64,000 nt of DNA. It comes from Symsagittifera roscoffensis (taxonomy: Eukaryota; Xenacoelomorpha; Acoela; Convolutidae). The DNA lies in assembly GCF_963678635.1 (NCBI RefSeq), contig NC_087065.1, forward strand, positions 11,181,579 to 11,245,578. The letters are read 5' to 3'. The translations under genes were made by a program, and so were the position numbers. The first letter of the stretch is position 1, and each line of letters starts with the position of its first letter. Under the pieces are notes generated by a model. The model searched no databases and had not been told where the DNA came from. It worked only from the letters and a program-made list of their open reading frames with translations. Shown here piece by piece: positions 1-10,363 of this stretch.

Positions 1-671
1 ACGAACATTGCGAGATTCAATGGGGACATTGACCGGGCTGTCCGAGGAGTATGTGACATTCGACCAGAATGGACAAAACTGCAGATTGAATGGATTCGAA
101 ATTTTAGCAGCTAACCTTCCGAATTGACGATTTTAAGAGATTAACAACGTTATTGGGACGATTAGTCAAACGGTGAAGGTCAAGATATTCGAGGGACTCG
201 GGACTGAAACTCTTATCGATTTCTTTAAATTTTAGCTTCCCTGTCATGTCCTGATTTGAATGTAATTAACATCTGAGTTCATTCTACTAAGATGAGAAGT
301 GAGAAGCTAGGAGTTGGGGGAAAGGGTTGATCCATCTTCGATGGAGATGATGATTTTCATCTACTGAATAAAAACAATAATAATTCAATAAAAAGTAGTA
401 GCCCTGTTTTTAGGAGTGACCTCGTGGTCTGAGGATACTAAGACCCAGCCATGAGTTCACTATTTCTGCATGTAATTAAGTTAATTTGAGTGTTTTGACC
501 GAAGCCGAAAGCAGTAACGTTTTTTGTCGACCCGATGTTAGAAAGACCACCGAAAGTACTGGCTTGGTAGAGACGGTTAAAAGCATGTAAAGCTCTGTTT
601 AGACGTTAGCCAGTCGTCTTAGGACTTAGTTTTATTTTCCGTCGATATGTATCTTCCGGGCGAATGTTACA
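1..671 (+). repeat. E1 5' LTR (3' portion only)
   Basis: Direct repeat of 21423-22086. The similarity stops right after gaatgttaca (ending at 671), while the 3' copy ends gaatgttgca at 22086; the CA end fits the usual TG...CA LTR rule. The LTR start is left of the window. Relative to the LTR at 58998-60229, about 290 bp are missing near position 190, in both E1 LTRs, so that deletion is older than the insertion. Confidence 0.9.
367..392 (+). promoter_or_regulatory. candidate polyadenylation signals in LTR
   Basis: Two AATAAA hexamers lie close together at about 367 and 387; the second is kept in the 3' LTR near 21803. In an LTR element the R region normally carries the poly(A) signal. The assignment is by motif and position only. 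Confidence 0.4.
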
Positions 672-1074
672 TAGATGTTTTTATGGCGCTCCTGGGTGTT
701 ATTCTTTTTTAACATCATGACCGGCAGAACCGTTAACGAGCACTCCGCGCCGAGCGGATGCTCACATTAACGCCCTTAATAGGCCTGAACCGCCGGGGTG
801 GAAGGGTAGTTCGGAACGCGGAAGCCTTCCTGATTACCGTGAATAGCTTTTCAACCTAGTTAAGACCGAAAATTCACGAATCAGGAAGGGTGGGAGGATC
901 GGCCATTCCCTCGTTCCCTGAGAGGTTTGTGACCAAAAACACTTTTTTCCAAAAAATATACATAAAACCAAACAAAAAGTAGAATAGTACCCAAGAAAAA
1001 CAAAAAAACATAAACAAATAACCGAAAAAACCAAAAACATTAAAAAAGTAGAAAAAAAATCAGTAGAAATCATT
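672..1074 (+). other. segment unique to the E1 leader, next to the LTR
   Basis: In element A the LTR end (58998) is followed almost at once by sequence matching E1 from about 1075 (gatccgacc near 1090). In E1 about 400 bp intervene, so this is an insertion in E1 or a deletion in A. It holds a GC-rich part (730-800) and a very A-rich part (930-1070), with no convincing ORF. Confidence 0.6.
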
Positions 1075-3724
1075 CTCCCAGACAAGATGTGATCCGACCC
1101 TCCCGTTTGTTGTTGATAGATATATTGTTGTTACAGGCATTTATATCAGTCAGGATTGTTACGATCAATTTTGTAGCCCGTTTGTGAGGCTTGTACTGTA
1201 GGGTTATTTGAGCATTTAAGCACGTTAATGATAAATTGCGCTCAATCCGGAAGGGTCAGCTGATTTGAGCTCAATTCGGAAGGGTCCTGGGTGAAGACCG
1301 ATCCGGCAAGCAGTACAAGGAGCAACAAGAAGGGGCTCAACGACAACAACAATAGACTGTTGGGTATCGTTAACAAGTTTTGTATCCCTTTTGGTACAAA
1401 AAGTAAGATAGTAATCTGTGGGGGGCTCGACAGTGCTGCACTGTAGTGACCCTTCACCGAACTGCGAATATCCGAGTTAAGCACCTTAATTCGGATAATA
1501 AACAAACCCGGAGGGGTATAGTATTACTAATATTATTACTTATATAGCCTATAATAACACTCCTATATCGTTTTTCAGTGAAAAACACAGAAAGCAGACC
1601 GGTTTTTAGGGTCAAAATAGCGATATTTTGATCCCCCCACAAGTCGCGATTTTTGAGATATCGATATTTTTGAAACGGAAAAGTAGTGTGTTACATCGTA
1701 ACTGCACAACCATAATAGATAGAACCGGTTAAGTTTAGTTCGGAAGTGGTTGGAACTATTTTGGTACCGAAAACCGAATTTTCGCGATTTTTGAGAAAAC
1801 GAAACACTATAAATTCAGAAAATTTTTTGAAATTTTTGAGTTAGAGCAGTAAAAATAGTTGTTCGGACAACGTCCACTAATGAATCTACAAATTTTAAAA
1901 CCAGCTTCCCGAAAGCCTTCTGGGTTGCAGAGAAATCGAACTTAACGTGTTAGATTTGGTGGATTCATCAATCCGGAGGGGTACAAGTAGCATAGTTTTC
2001 CGCAAATTTTTTCAATTAAAGCGTTTTAGATCGGGTCTTTTGCATTGAACTAGAAAATTATAGGCCTTCTGAGCTCGGATCAATAATTTTTAGGTCGAAA
2101 AGAACAGAATTGCGGAAAAAGTTAGGCGGAACCTATAAGAGAGAATTTCTTTGACTTTAGAAAAAAGACGTTTTGGTTAATAACTTCGGAACTACTGGGC
2201 ATATCGAGTTGATCTTGGTATCAATAGATCAGAAATTAGTTGAGCTTACTAATAGGAACAAAAGTTATTCGAAAGAGTAAGCGTGAAAATTTTTTGAGAT
2301 TGTTTTCAGCAAATTCACCAATTCGGGAGGGTAGACCCCTCACGTTTTATAAATTTTTTTTAGAAAAGCCCTCACACCCCTACCAAAAGGTAACAGCGGT
2401 TAAATAGAGTAACTTTAGGCTGTTCTAGACGAAAAGGGGAGGCTAAAGGCACAAGAAAACCTTAATCGAGCCGAAGTTGGGCTAGCGATAAGACCCTTCA
2501 CCGTTAGCGTGAATTGTCAAATAAGAGGCTTAACTTCAATCCGGAAGGGTCTAGGAAAGCAGTACATACCCTTCCTAGTTAATTGAAAACGCAAAATCGC
2601 ATTGGAGAACGTATCCGGAGGGGTATAGGTTGAAAGAAGGAAATCTCCGAAAAGCTACTATTACAAACCAGAGCGCTCCCAATCCGGAGGGGTCTTATAT
2701 TTGCTAATTCGGAGGGGTCCCAATCCGGAGGGTTCTTATATTTGCTAATTCGGAGGGGTCCCAATCCGGAGGGATCTTATATTTGCTCATTCGGAGGGGT
2801 CCCAATCCGGAGGGGTCTTATATTTGCTAATTCGGAGGGGTCCCAATCCGGAGGGGTCTTATATCTACTAACTCAGAGGGGTCCCAATCCGGAGGGCTCT
2901 AAATTTTGTTAGTCCGGAAGGGTCCTATTTTTTTCTCCAATCCGGAGGGGTATTATTTTATTAAAGGACTTAGATAAACGGAAGAAAGACTAAAGTGAGA
3001 GGTATTAGGTTATTAGCAGACAGGCTAGGAATCAGTGACTGCACTGGTAACTTGCCTTTCAATAAAAACCAGACCAAAACAAAATAGCTCCGAACTCGGA
3101 TATTCGCGACACTAAGTCTAAACTAAAGAGAGCGTAATTCATTGGTGTGGATTGACACCCAATACGTTTTTTTGAAAAACGACTGCCCTGAGGTTTTTAG
3201 TAGGTCTAGCTCAGGCAGTCCGAAGGCAGATAGGTAACACAGTACTCGGTGGGTGCAATAGACGCCCACTTGAGAAAATTACTGCCTACAAAGTTTATTC
3301 TGTTTGGTGCAGCACCGAGCAGGGAAAGCTTTTTCTTTAAGATATAAGTTTGGCTATTGTACTGCGACCAACTAAAAGTACAATACACATACGTTTTTTA
3401 TAGAGGAATTCATATTCTGTCATTATATATTTTTTTTGTTTGTGATTTTAAATCAACATAAATTGTGCTTGATTGGGTAGTGAGTACACTATCTTTTAAA
3501 TTGACTGATAACATCATATTGTGCTAGTTCTCAAACCTTACGGCCGATAATCGGTTAGTGTGAATAAATTCTATACAAACTGTACTCTGGTAACATACAG
3601 GGATTCTTGGTCACTATTTAATAGAATCTTGTGAAATTTATTGTGTTGTGTCATTATTATTGGTAGTCAAACTATAAGGTCACTAGTAATCAAATTAAGT
3701 GTATAGGCATTAACAAGTGACAAA
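1075..3724 (+). other. E1 5' leader, non-coding
   Basis: Matches the - strand leaders of A (55889-58997) and B (45257-46215), and lies between LTR and gag. No credible coding region. It is studded with a short motif, consensus AATCCGGAGGGGT, for example near 1249, 1276, 1508, 1973, 2539, 2614 and 2944, plus a tandem array at 2678-2923. A 3-kb leader is unusually long for this class. It may hold the splice donor and packaging signals, but I cannot place them. Confidence 0.75.
2678..2923 (+). repeat. 41-bp tandem repeat, six units
   Basis: The sequence cccaatccgg recurs at 2678, 2719, 2760, 2801, 2842 and 2883, an exact 41-bp period. Each unit carries the CCGGAGGGG motif and a variant ATTCGGAGGGG separated by an AT-rich spacer. 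Units differ by a few bases. Element A has a differently organised array of the same motif at 56630-57190. Confidence 0.95.
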
Positions 3725-4525
3725 TTGAGAATGAGTCTAGACAAGTCAAGGATACCTAAACGAGGTAATAGCTCTAGGAAATTCATATCTAAAAAGCAAA
3801 GAAAAACGATGACCGATCCTTTTGTGGATCGGATCAAACGAGCCCGGACCGACAAAGGGGAGACGGTTTCAGGCAGAATGGTTGAAACAAGGAGTCAGAA
3901 GACCTCAGAAGAGCGAAAAGAACTGTTAGAAGTGGAGGTCAATACGGACCATGCCATGAACGAGAACCAGGAAGTTCATGGACTGGAAGGGAGAGGCAGA
4001 AGGCTGGCGAGTGAATCTACTCCGGTAGAACAAGGCCATGATTTTGCCACTTCCACCGGGACACTGGATCGAGAGGAGATGTCGGAACTGTCCGACATCT
4101 CAACTGAAATAGCGGCAACTAGAAGATCTCCAACAGACAACACCATGGTCAAACAGAAACAAACAACGTCATGATCGTTCTCAGAAAGAATGAGGATCAC
4201 CTTAGGAAACATCTTTCCATTCACCATGGGAGGGGGCGCAGGAAATGAAGGTGAATCCCAGGAGGAGGAGGACGAAGAAGAGCAAGTGGATTTTGGATCT
4301 CAAGTCAGCTTCAATAGTTCGACCCAGGAGAATGAGGCATACGTCGAAAGAAAGACTGGAACCATGGACAAATTTGGTGTGCTGAGAACGATAAGCAAAG
4401 AGGTAAACACACCGGGCCAGTCGAGAGGCTTCGCGATTATGACAAATTCAGAGCCGCAAACTGGGGAGAGTAGAAACAGAGGTAGATGCGATGATGGAGA
4501 GGCGAACTCAGGCTATCATGGATAG
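3725..4525 (+). pseudogene. gag N-terminal region (broken)
   Basis: The frame opens with a basic segment (MSLDKSRIPK, then lysine/arginine-rich) and runs into acidic, serine-rich sequence, as in the less conserved front of a Gag protein. The equivalent region in A (55888-54483) is longer and more continuous. In E1 a TGA at 4172-4174 interrupts the frame, which then continues in phase from 4175 to 4525. A frame change is needed to enter the capsid-protease ORF at 4491. Compared with A, part of the region after about 4450 is shortened. The ATG at 3731 or 3725 would be the natural start. The identity rests on position and on agreement between copies, not on a recognised domain. Confidence 0.75.
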
Positions 4526-7400
4526 GTTGGACGGGCTACTAGGCAGCAAGAGTGGACTAAAAGAAGTGGAGCCGAACTCGGGAGGTCCCAGCAGGGAGCC
4601 GAAGATGAACTTCAATGACCATCAAAACAGGAGGACATATGGATCCACTAGAGGCAGGGGCAGTTCAACAGGCTATGCCACAAGGGATAATAGAACATGG
4701 GGCCCGAACAGTAGAGCAAGTTCAACGGGGAACAGACAGACCTCTAATGAACGACCAACGCAAGGCACACATGCGACTGGGAGAAGTGATTCCGGTAACA
4801 GAGGGCATGCAAGCCCGGGGAGGAGTCATGTGGGCCAAGGGGGAAACACTCACGGCAATTCGGATTGCAGGGATGCACCGCATACAGAGCCTTTGACAAG
4901 GTGTGAGGACACTCAGGCGGGACACTCAAGGGATGCTACGGCAATGGCCACAGCCTTTGAACCCCTAAACAGGTCTTTGGAGACATTCCTTACAAGGTTA
5001 TCCAGAACAAATGAACGCAGTGAGAAGTCCAGAAGAGTCTTTAAGAAACCAAGATGCTGTAAAGACGAATCTGATGGCTGTATTGATACCTGGATAGAGG
5101 TGATGAAGCTGCATTTCGAGGAAGAGGACTTGTCGGAGAGACAAGAATGCAGTGCGCTCACCAGTAATTTGGAAGGGACAGCCCTGAACCGTGTCATGGC
5201 CAAGAAGCAATATCAGCGTGGCACAGCCGAGAAAATCTTCGAAATCTTGTTAAACCGTTTTGGATCAGGGGTGCAGGGGCACCAAGCAATGATGCGCTTC
5301 CTGAAACGGAGACAACGGGAAGATGAAACGATAGACAAGTTTCTAGACGACTTGGAAATGCTGAGAAGACGCAGCCAACCGGATGAGTCAAACCGAAGGA
5401 TGAACCTGGCAGTAGCCTCAAAATTCATCGATGGTGTGAAGAATGATGAACTTCGAACAATGCTAGCAACGCATTACACACCACTATCAACCAATGCGCC
5501 AACACCAGAGGAATTGAGGCTCAAGTCAAAAGAGTATCTTTTGTTGAAACCTCCTTCGAGATCTGGATACTATAAGAACAATTATGGCAATTTTAACAAC
5601 GGACCAGCAAACCAAGGGAACAACTGGTACAAACCGAGGGATGATATGGACAAGAGACGCTCTAGTGCCAATTGCAGTTCAACGGACCATCATGTGTCAG
5701 CATGCCCAATTTATAAACAGGGCATGAAACCAATAGGCTTTAGCCTAGAGGACGAAGATGCGTCAGAAGTCGATTATGAAGATTTCATGAGAGGAATAAT
5801 TGCAAAATTTGGCCCGAGGTGTTTCTTTTGCAACTTGGAAGGTCATTTTAAATCAGATTGTCCGCAATTCTGGGATGCAGTGGCAGACATCAAGCATCCA
5901 AGGCATGAAGAAGCTTTGTCAGGAGTGAAAGCCAGCAAGGCTCGCCTGTTGAGTGAAGCGGAGGCACGCAGAAAAGATAAACCTCAAAAGCTGGCGGCAA
6001 AGAAAATGCAAGCGGTAACAGAAGAAACACGTGAAGCGGAACCAGCAACTGCGGCCGATGACTTCAAGATTGATTATAGGGCAGCCGCGAGGGATGCTCT
6101 AAATAGAGTGCAGCAGGAACTGGTGACGAAAGAGATCGAACAAAAAGTGAAACTTGAGCTGGAGAATGAGAAACTACAGGAGCAATTGAATACCTTCGAA
6201 GCAACGGAGTTCGAAGAAACTAAAGCACCAAGCAGTTTGAGCATGAAACTTAATGTGATCTCCGGTCAGAGGTTCGGCATGGTGCCACAAGGAAGCAAGA
6301 TACAGTCGATAATCTCAGTGGCTGGACATCAGGTAATCAGAAATCTAAGTGAACCATCCGAGTTCACTTTGATGCATTTGGACACATATGCAGATTATCT
6401 GAGGCAAGTGGAGCCACGCACCGAGTCGAGAGCTGCGCGAGCACTACTAACAACGGGTGGCCCTCGCATGAAGAAACTTCATGGACGGTACCTAGAGGTC
6501 TATGGGCCGTATCAAGTGATGCTGAACGTGGATGGAATCAGTATCTACACCAGGACTTATGTAACAACAGATGATGACCAAATGGGGCAGATCTATTTGG
6601 GTGAGGAGGAACTCAAGGTCCGCAGGATAGTCCACGACGCCATGATGGAACAAGATGCAGTACACATTGGGTATGAAGCAGATGTGACCGCACATCTGCT
6701 CGACACCAACGGAACGAAATTCGGAGTCACAGGGCTTCTGGACACAGGAGCGGTAGTGAGTGTGATGCCGATAAAAACTTGGGAAAGAATGGGCTTCACG
6801 AGGGAAGATCTAATTCCAACGAATCTCCGACTGGCCGCCGCCAATCGAGGAGCAATCTACGTAGTCGGAAGAACACCAAAAACGGTCCTCCACATGGGAG
6901 GTCGGGATCTTTGGATGAGCTTCCTGGTGGTAGAGAATTTAGACGACGCCGACCAATTCATCTTGGGCAGAGATTTTGTCAGGAATTTTGACGTGATGAT
7001 TGACTTGAACAACGGTCTGATACGGATTAGAAACCCGGACCGGAAGTATGTTAAGAAACCAATTAATAGGATAATAACAGACGAAAACAAGGTACCAACT
7101 TTTTTAGATAGAAAAGTAAAACTAAAGCCAGGACAAGCTGTGGTGGCAATTTTTAGAATGAGGAATTTGAATTCCTTAAGTGATAGTAAACAGGTTTGCT
7201 TTGTACCGAATCCAAATAGTCAGAGTTCGGTGATTTCAGGCCGGAGCTTCTCGGTAACGCGAAACGGACTGTGTGTCAGTGTGTTATTGAACACACTGGA
7301 CACCACGGTTTCAATCCAGCGTGGAAAGAAGCTTGGCTACGCTTTGCCGATGAGGACCGACTATGAGGGGACACAAAACTTGAAGAAACATAGTGTGTAA
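4491..7400 (+). CDS. gag-pro: Gag capsid - zinc knuckles - retropepsin-like protease
   Basis: Open for 969 codons. Residues about 40-150 are glycine/arginine/asparagine-rich and likely disordered. About 180-350 is a Retrotrans_gag-like helical capsid region. A first CCHC knuckle at 392-405 has its first Cys changed to Ser (Cys in B), and a complete CX2CX4HX4C knuckle sits at 444-457. A coiled, charged stretch follows (530-580). The protease has the catalytic triad DTGA at 751-754 and the later ILGRDF motif near 822. It ends with a TAA at 7398-7400, and all three comparable copies have a stop in this short region, so Gag-Pro appears to be an ORF separate from Pol. The 4491 start is only the first ATG after the upstream frame break; the true Gag start lies near 3725. 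The product would form particles and process polyproteins. Confidence 0.9.
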   Translation: MMERRTQAIMDRLDGLLGSKSGLKEVEPNSGGPSREPKMNFNDHQNRRTYGSTRGRGSSTGYATRDNRTWGPNSRASSTGNRQTSNERPTQGTHATGRSDSGNRGHASPGRSHVGQGGNTHGNSDCRDAPHTEPLTRCEDTQAGHSRDATAMATAFEPLNRSLETFLTRLSRTNERSEKSRRVFKKPRCCKDESDGCIDTWIEVMKLHFEEEDLSERQECSALTSNLEGTALNRVMAKKQYQRGTAEKIFEILLNRFGSGVQGHQAMMRFLKRRQREDETIDKFLDDLEMLRRRSQPDESNRRMNLAVASKFIDGVKNDELRTMLATHYTPLSTNAPTPEELRLKSKEYLLLKPPSRSGYYKNNYGNFNNGPANQGNNWYKPRDDMDKRRSSANCSSTDHHVSACPIYKQGMKPIGFSLEDEDASEVDYEDFMRGIIAKFGPRCFFCNLEGHFKSDCPQFWDAVADIKHPRHEEALSGVKASKARLLSEAEARRKDKPQKLAAKKMQAVTEETREAEPATAADDFKIDYRAAARDALNRVQQELVTKEIEQKVKLELENEKLQEQLNTFEATEFEETKAPSSLSMKLNVISGQRFGMVPQGSKIQSIISVAGHQVIRNLSEPSEFTLMHLDTYADYLRQVEPRTESRAARALLTTGGPRMKKLHGRYLEVYGPYQVMLNVDGISIYTRTYVTTDDDQMGQIYLGEEELKVRRIVHDAMMEQDAVHIGYEADVTAHLLDTNGTKFGVTGLLDTGAVVSVMPIKTWERMGFTREDLIPTNLRLAAANRGAIYVVGRTPKTVLHMGGRDLWMSFLVVENLDDADQFILGRDFVRNFDVMIDLNNGLIRIRNPDRKYVKKPINRIITDENKVPTFLDRKVKLKPGQAVVAIFRMRNLNSLSDSKQVCFVPNPNSQSSVISGRSFSVTRNGLCVSVLLNTLDTTVSIQRGKKLGYALPMRTDYEGTQNLKKHSV

Positions 7401-7469
7401 GACTGTCCTTATCATGCCAATAAAGATAAAATTTTAAAGAGAATTAATGAATTAAAATCTATTCATAAA

Positions 7470-9599
7470 TTGTTTTCAATGAAATCCGAAACGGACGACG
7501 GCTTATCAAGCTGCTTGAATTTTCTGGAACGCCCCTCGTCATATGAACTAGAATCTGACAAATCGGTTTTGCCAGAGATAGAACATTTAAAAGGGAAAAT
7601 AGGTGAGGGAGATTTCGAAAAATTGCGGGACCTCCTAAATCGGAACGCAGATGTATTTTCAAAACATAAGGCGGATATCGGTTGCTGTAATTTCGCCGAA
7701 CACAAAATCGAACTTGAAGAGGGCGCCGTTCCCCACAGGGAAGGCGCAAGACGAATGACGCCACACAAATCGGAAGCGTGCCGTGCGGAAATAGAAATGT
7801 TGCTTGAATACGACATGATAGAACCCTCGAAATTGCCATGGGCTTGCGGGGTAGTAATGGCGAAAAAGAAAGGGGGGCAGCTTAGATTTTGTTGCGACTT
7901 TGGTTAATTGAACGCGGTAACGATAAAAGATGCGTACCCGATACCGCGAATAGACGAGAGCCTCTCTAAGCTTGGTGATGCCAAGTTCTTCACCACATTG
8001 GACTTGGGTTCTGCCTTCTGGCAGGTCCCTCTGCGGAAGAAGGATAGAGAGAAAACCGGATTCGCGTGTGAACTGGGATTGTACCAGTGGAAGAGGATGC
8101 CCTTCGGCTTGTGCAATGCAACGGCCACTTTTCAAAGACTGATGGCTCAGGCTTTGACGAGAGTGACCAAGAAGTACGGGAATCTCGTGATGTGTTACGT
8201 GGATGACGTAGTCATAGCGACACCGACCCTGGAACACCACATTGATAGGCTCGATGAGGTCTTTGGATGCATGAAAAGAGCAGGATTGAAGTGAAAACCA
8301 TCGAAATGTGAAATCCTTAGGGACTCGATTAAGTACCTGGGAAGAATGGTGGACAGGCATGGTGTGAGGCCGAACCCGGAAGCAGTGGAAGTAGTGTTGA
8401 CATGGAAAGCTCCCAGAACGGACACACAGCTCCTGAGCTTCCTAGGGTTTGCCAATTACTACCGGGAGTTCATAAAAGGATATGCGGACAAGGTGTATCC
8501 GATGCAAAAGCTAATGCGCAACAAAGGGGAAAAGTTCGAATAGAACGATGAAGCACAACTTGCTTTCGAGAACATAAAGCGGGAACTGTGCGAAGCGCCA
8601 GTGCTAGGCATGCCTTCAGAGTAGGGCATGTATGTCCTTGACACAGACGCATCAGTAGTAGCTATCTCAGGAATACTGCATCAGAAGCAGGAATGGAATG
8701 GAAGGACAGTTCTCCGTCCCATTGCATTTGGCAGTAAGGTGTTAAGTGACACTGAGATGAGATATGGTGCACCGAAGGCAGAAATATTTGCAGTAGTCAC
8801 ATTTGTGGAAAAGTACCGCGCATACTTGGGGAGCGCTCCCTTTAAGTTACGCGTAGACAACAGAGCGTTATCTTGGTTGAAGACATACTCGATGGATAAG
8901 AGTTATATTGGTAGATGGATAGTAAGGTTAGATGGCTACCACATGATAATCGAGCACACGATGCGTGACAAGCACCAGAATGCTGACAGCCTCAGCAAGA
9001 AGACCGAGTTCTATGAAAGATTGGAACAGAAGCAGGCCAATCAGGCGGAAATAAAGGAGGGATTCTCGATTCTGGACAAAGAAACTTATGAAGCGCTTCC
9101 CTTGACGAGATGGTTGGATAAGTCTGGACATCCAATTCCAGGGCATCCTGAGTTGCCTGTAGAGAACGCAGCCGAGATAAAGATCCTATCCAAGGAGGAC
9201 CCGGTCCCCTTGGATCTGTTGCTGCGCTCGAATCTGGTCCAGCAAGAACTCTCTCGCATGAACATAAACAGCCTCTCATTATTAGATAAAACGGTGCAGG
9301 TCACACCGCAAGTGATGCGGATGCTGGGTGGATTGTTAGAAAGAGAAGTGACCAGAGATGACCCCGAGTGGACAGCAGCAGTGGCATCGCTAACAGTCAG
9401 TGAGAAGGTGAAGATCATGCCGTCCAGACGACAACACGAAGAAAACGAGAGGGATTGTAGGACAATAGTTCAGCAACTAGTATCCTCAATACCCCACGAG
9501 ATTTTAACCAGTACTTCTTACGGACAGAAAGAACAGGGGAGCAGTACGCGAAGGAAAACCGTTACCTTTGTGGACCAGGAAAAAAAGGTGAGAGGGTAG
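7470..9599 (+). pseudogene. pol: Pol: reverse transcriptase and RNase H (four in-frame stops)
   Basis: One frame from an ATG at 7470 that is conserved in A and B (MKSETD). RT motifs are present: the first catalytic Asp in TLDLGSAFW (about 8001), the FGLCNA segment, and CYVDD at 8196-8207. RNase H shows DTDAS (about 8640), the central Glu, VDNRALSWL and the NADSLS terminus. The frame is cut by TAA 7905, TGA 8292, TAG 8541 and TAG 8622. The TGA and the first TAG replace Cys and Trp seen in other copies. The TAG at 8622 is also in B, where the damaged A copy suggests an original Lys. A 1-nt excess in an A-run at 9580-9586 then shifts the frame into a TAG at 9597. The enzyme would copy the element RNA into DNA in cytoplasmic particles. 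This copy cannot make it without suppression. Confidence 0.93.
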
Positions 9600-10363
9600 A
9601 ACAAAACCTGCTGCAAGACTATTTGTCGGGGGAGACGAATGATGAGAAGAACCAGCGATCACAAGATCAACACCCGGGACAAGAAAGTTTGTCCGGGGAG
9701 TCTGAGATAGACGAAAAGATTTCTGATGAGAAACAGGACCTAGAGAACGAAGTTTTGTCCAGGGAGTTCAGATGGATGCGAAGAAGGCACAGACATGATC
9801 TGGAGGATCGTGCAGTCTCCAGCACAATCTCTTCAACGGGTGACAATTCCCGAAACTCAGGAATGGACACCTATTCAGACAGGAACTCGAGCTCGGTTTC
9901 AGAACTGTCCGAACTAGCGATCCACACACTACTAGTGGAAACTCGGGCAAGGGATCTGGACAGAGAGGTGTACCAAGATCCTGACAGCGATCGCTACCTT
10001 ATACCAAGCGAAAGAGTCTTTGACAACGCAGCGGATGATTTGGAGACAATAGCGGTATCGAAACGTTCGATAAGTCTGTTGCCGCAGAAAGAGGTAGTCA
10101 GGACTGATCTTCAGCCGTTTAAACAAGAAACACAGCCGTTGGCGAAGATTTGGTGCGTTAAGATGGAAGAAGACACACACCAGCCCAATGAGCTGAATAG
10201 TCAGATGAGGGTCATGAAGACGTACTTGAAGGCGAGATACATACTCTCGGATCTTCTCAGGGCGCAGAGAAATGATCGCATGACAAGCAACCTGATCGCA
10301 TGACAAGCTCCGGATAAAGGGGACCTCGAGGAAGATAATTATCGCATCCTGAGACAGTACTTC
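9600..10363 (+). pseudogene. Pol: acidic linker between RNase H and integrase
   Basis: Open from about 9623 to 10303. It is rich in Glu, Asp, Ser and Gln, with a repeated LSGE-type motif encoded by tttgtcc(g)gggg repeats, then a more ordered part (residues about 95-225) leading to the integrase. Such a long acidic insert between RNase H and integrase is uncommon in Ty3-type Pol; I know no function for it. The frame ends in TGA at 10301-10303, produced by a local duplication of gatcgcatgacaagc. The same lesion occurs in copy C (61036-61075), so it is inherited. B has an uninterrupted version of the region around the duplication. Confidence 0.7.

Noticed and set aside
684-700. Primer-binding site starting TGGCGCTCCTGG
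   Set aside because: It lies 12 bases after the LTR end, in a segment absent from A, and I could not match it to a tRNA 3' end.
2678-2923. CRISPR-like array
   Set aside because: The spacers are not unique, units are plain tandem repeats, and there are no cas genes in a eukaryotic setting.
7659-8360. 233-codon ORF on the - strand
   Set aside because: Antisense shadow of RT with no recognisable domain.
7905-8624. Stop codon reassignment to explain in-frame TAA, TGA and TAG in RT
   Set aside because: All three stop codons are involved, and most of these positions are sense codons (Cys, Trp, Tyr) in other copies; private decay explains them, except the sites discussed as findings.
9578-9590. 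Slippery-type A AAA AAG at the RNase H/linker frame change, as a programmed -1 frameshift site
   Set aside because: B and C have no such run and read through in one frame, so the simplest reading is a one-base insertion in an A-run.
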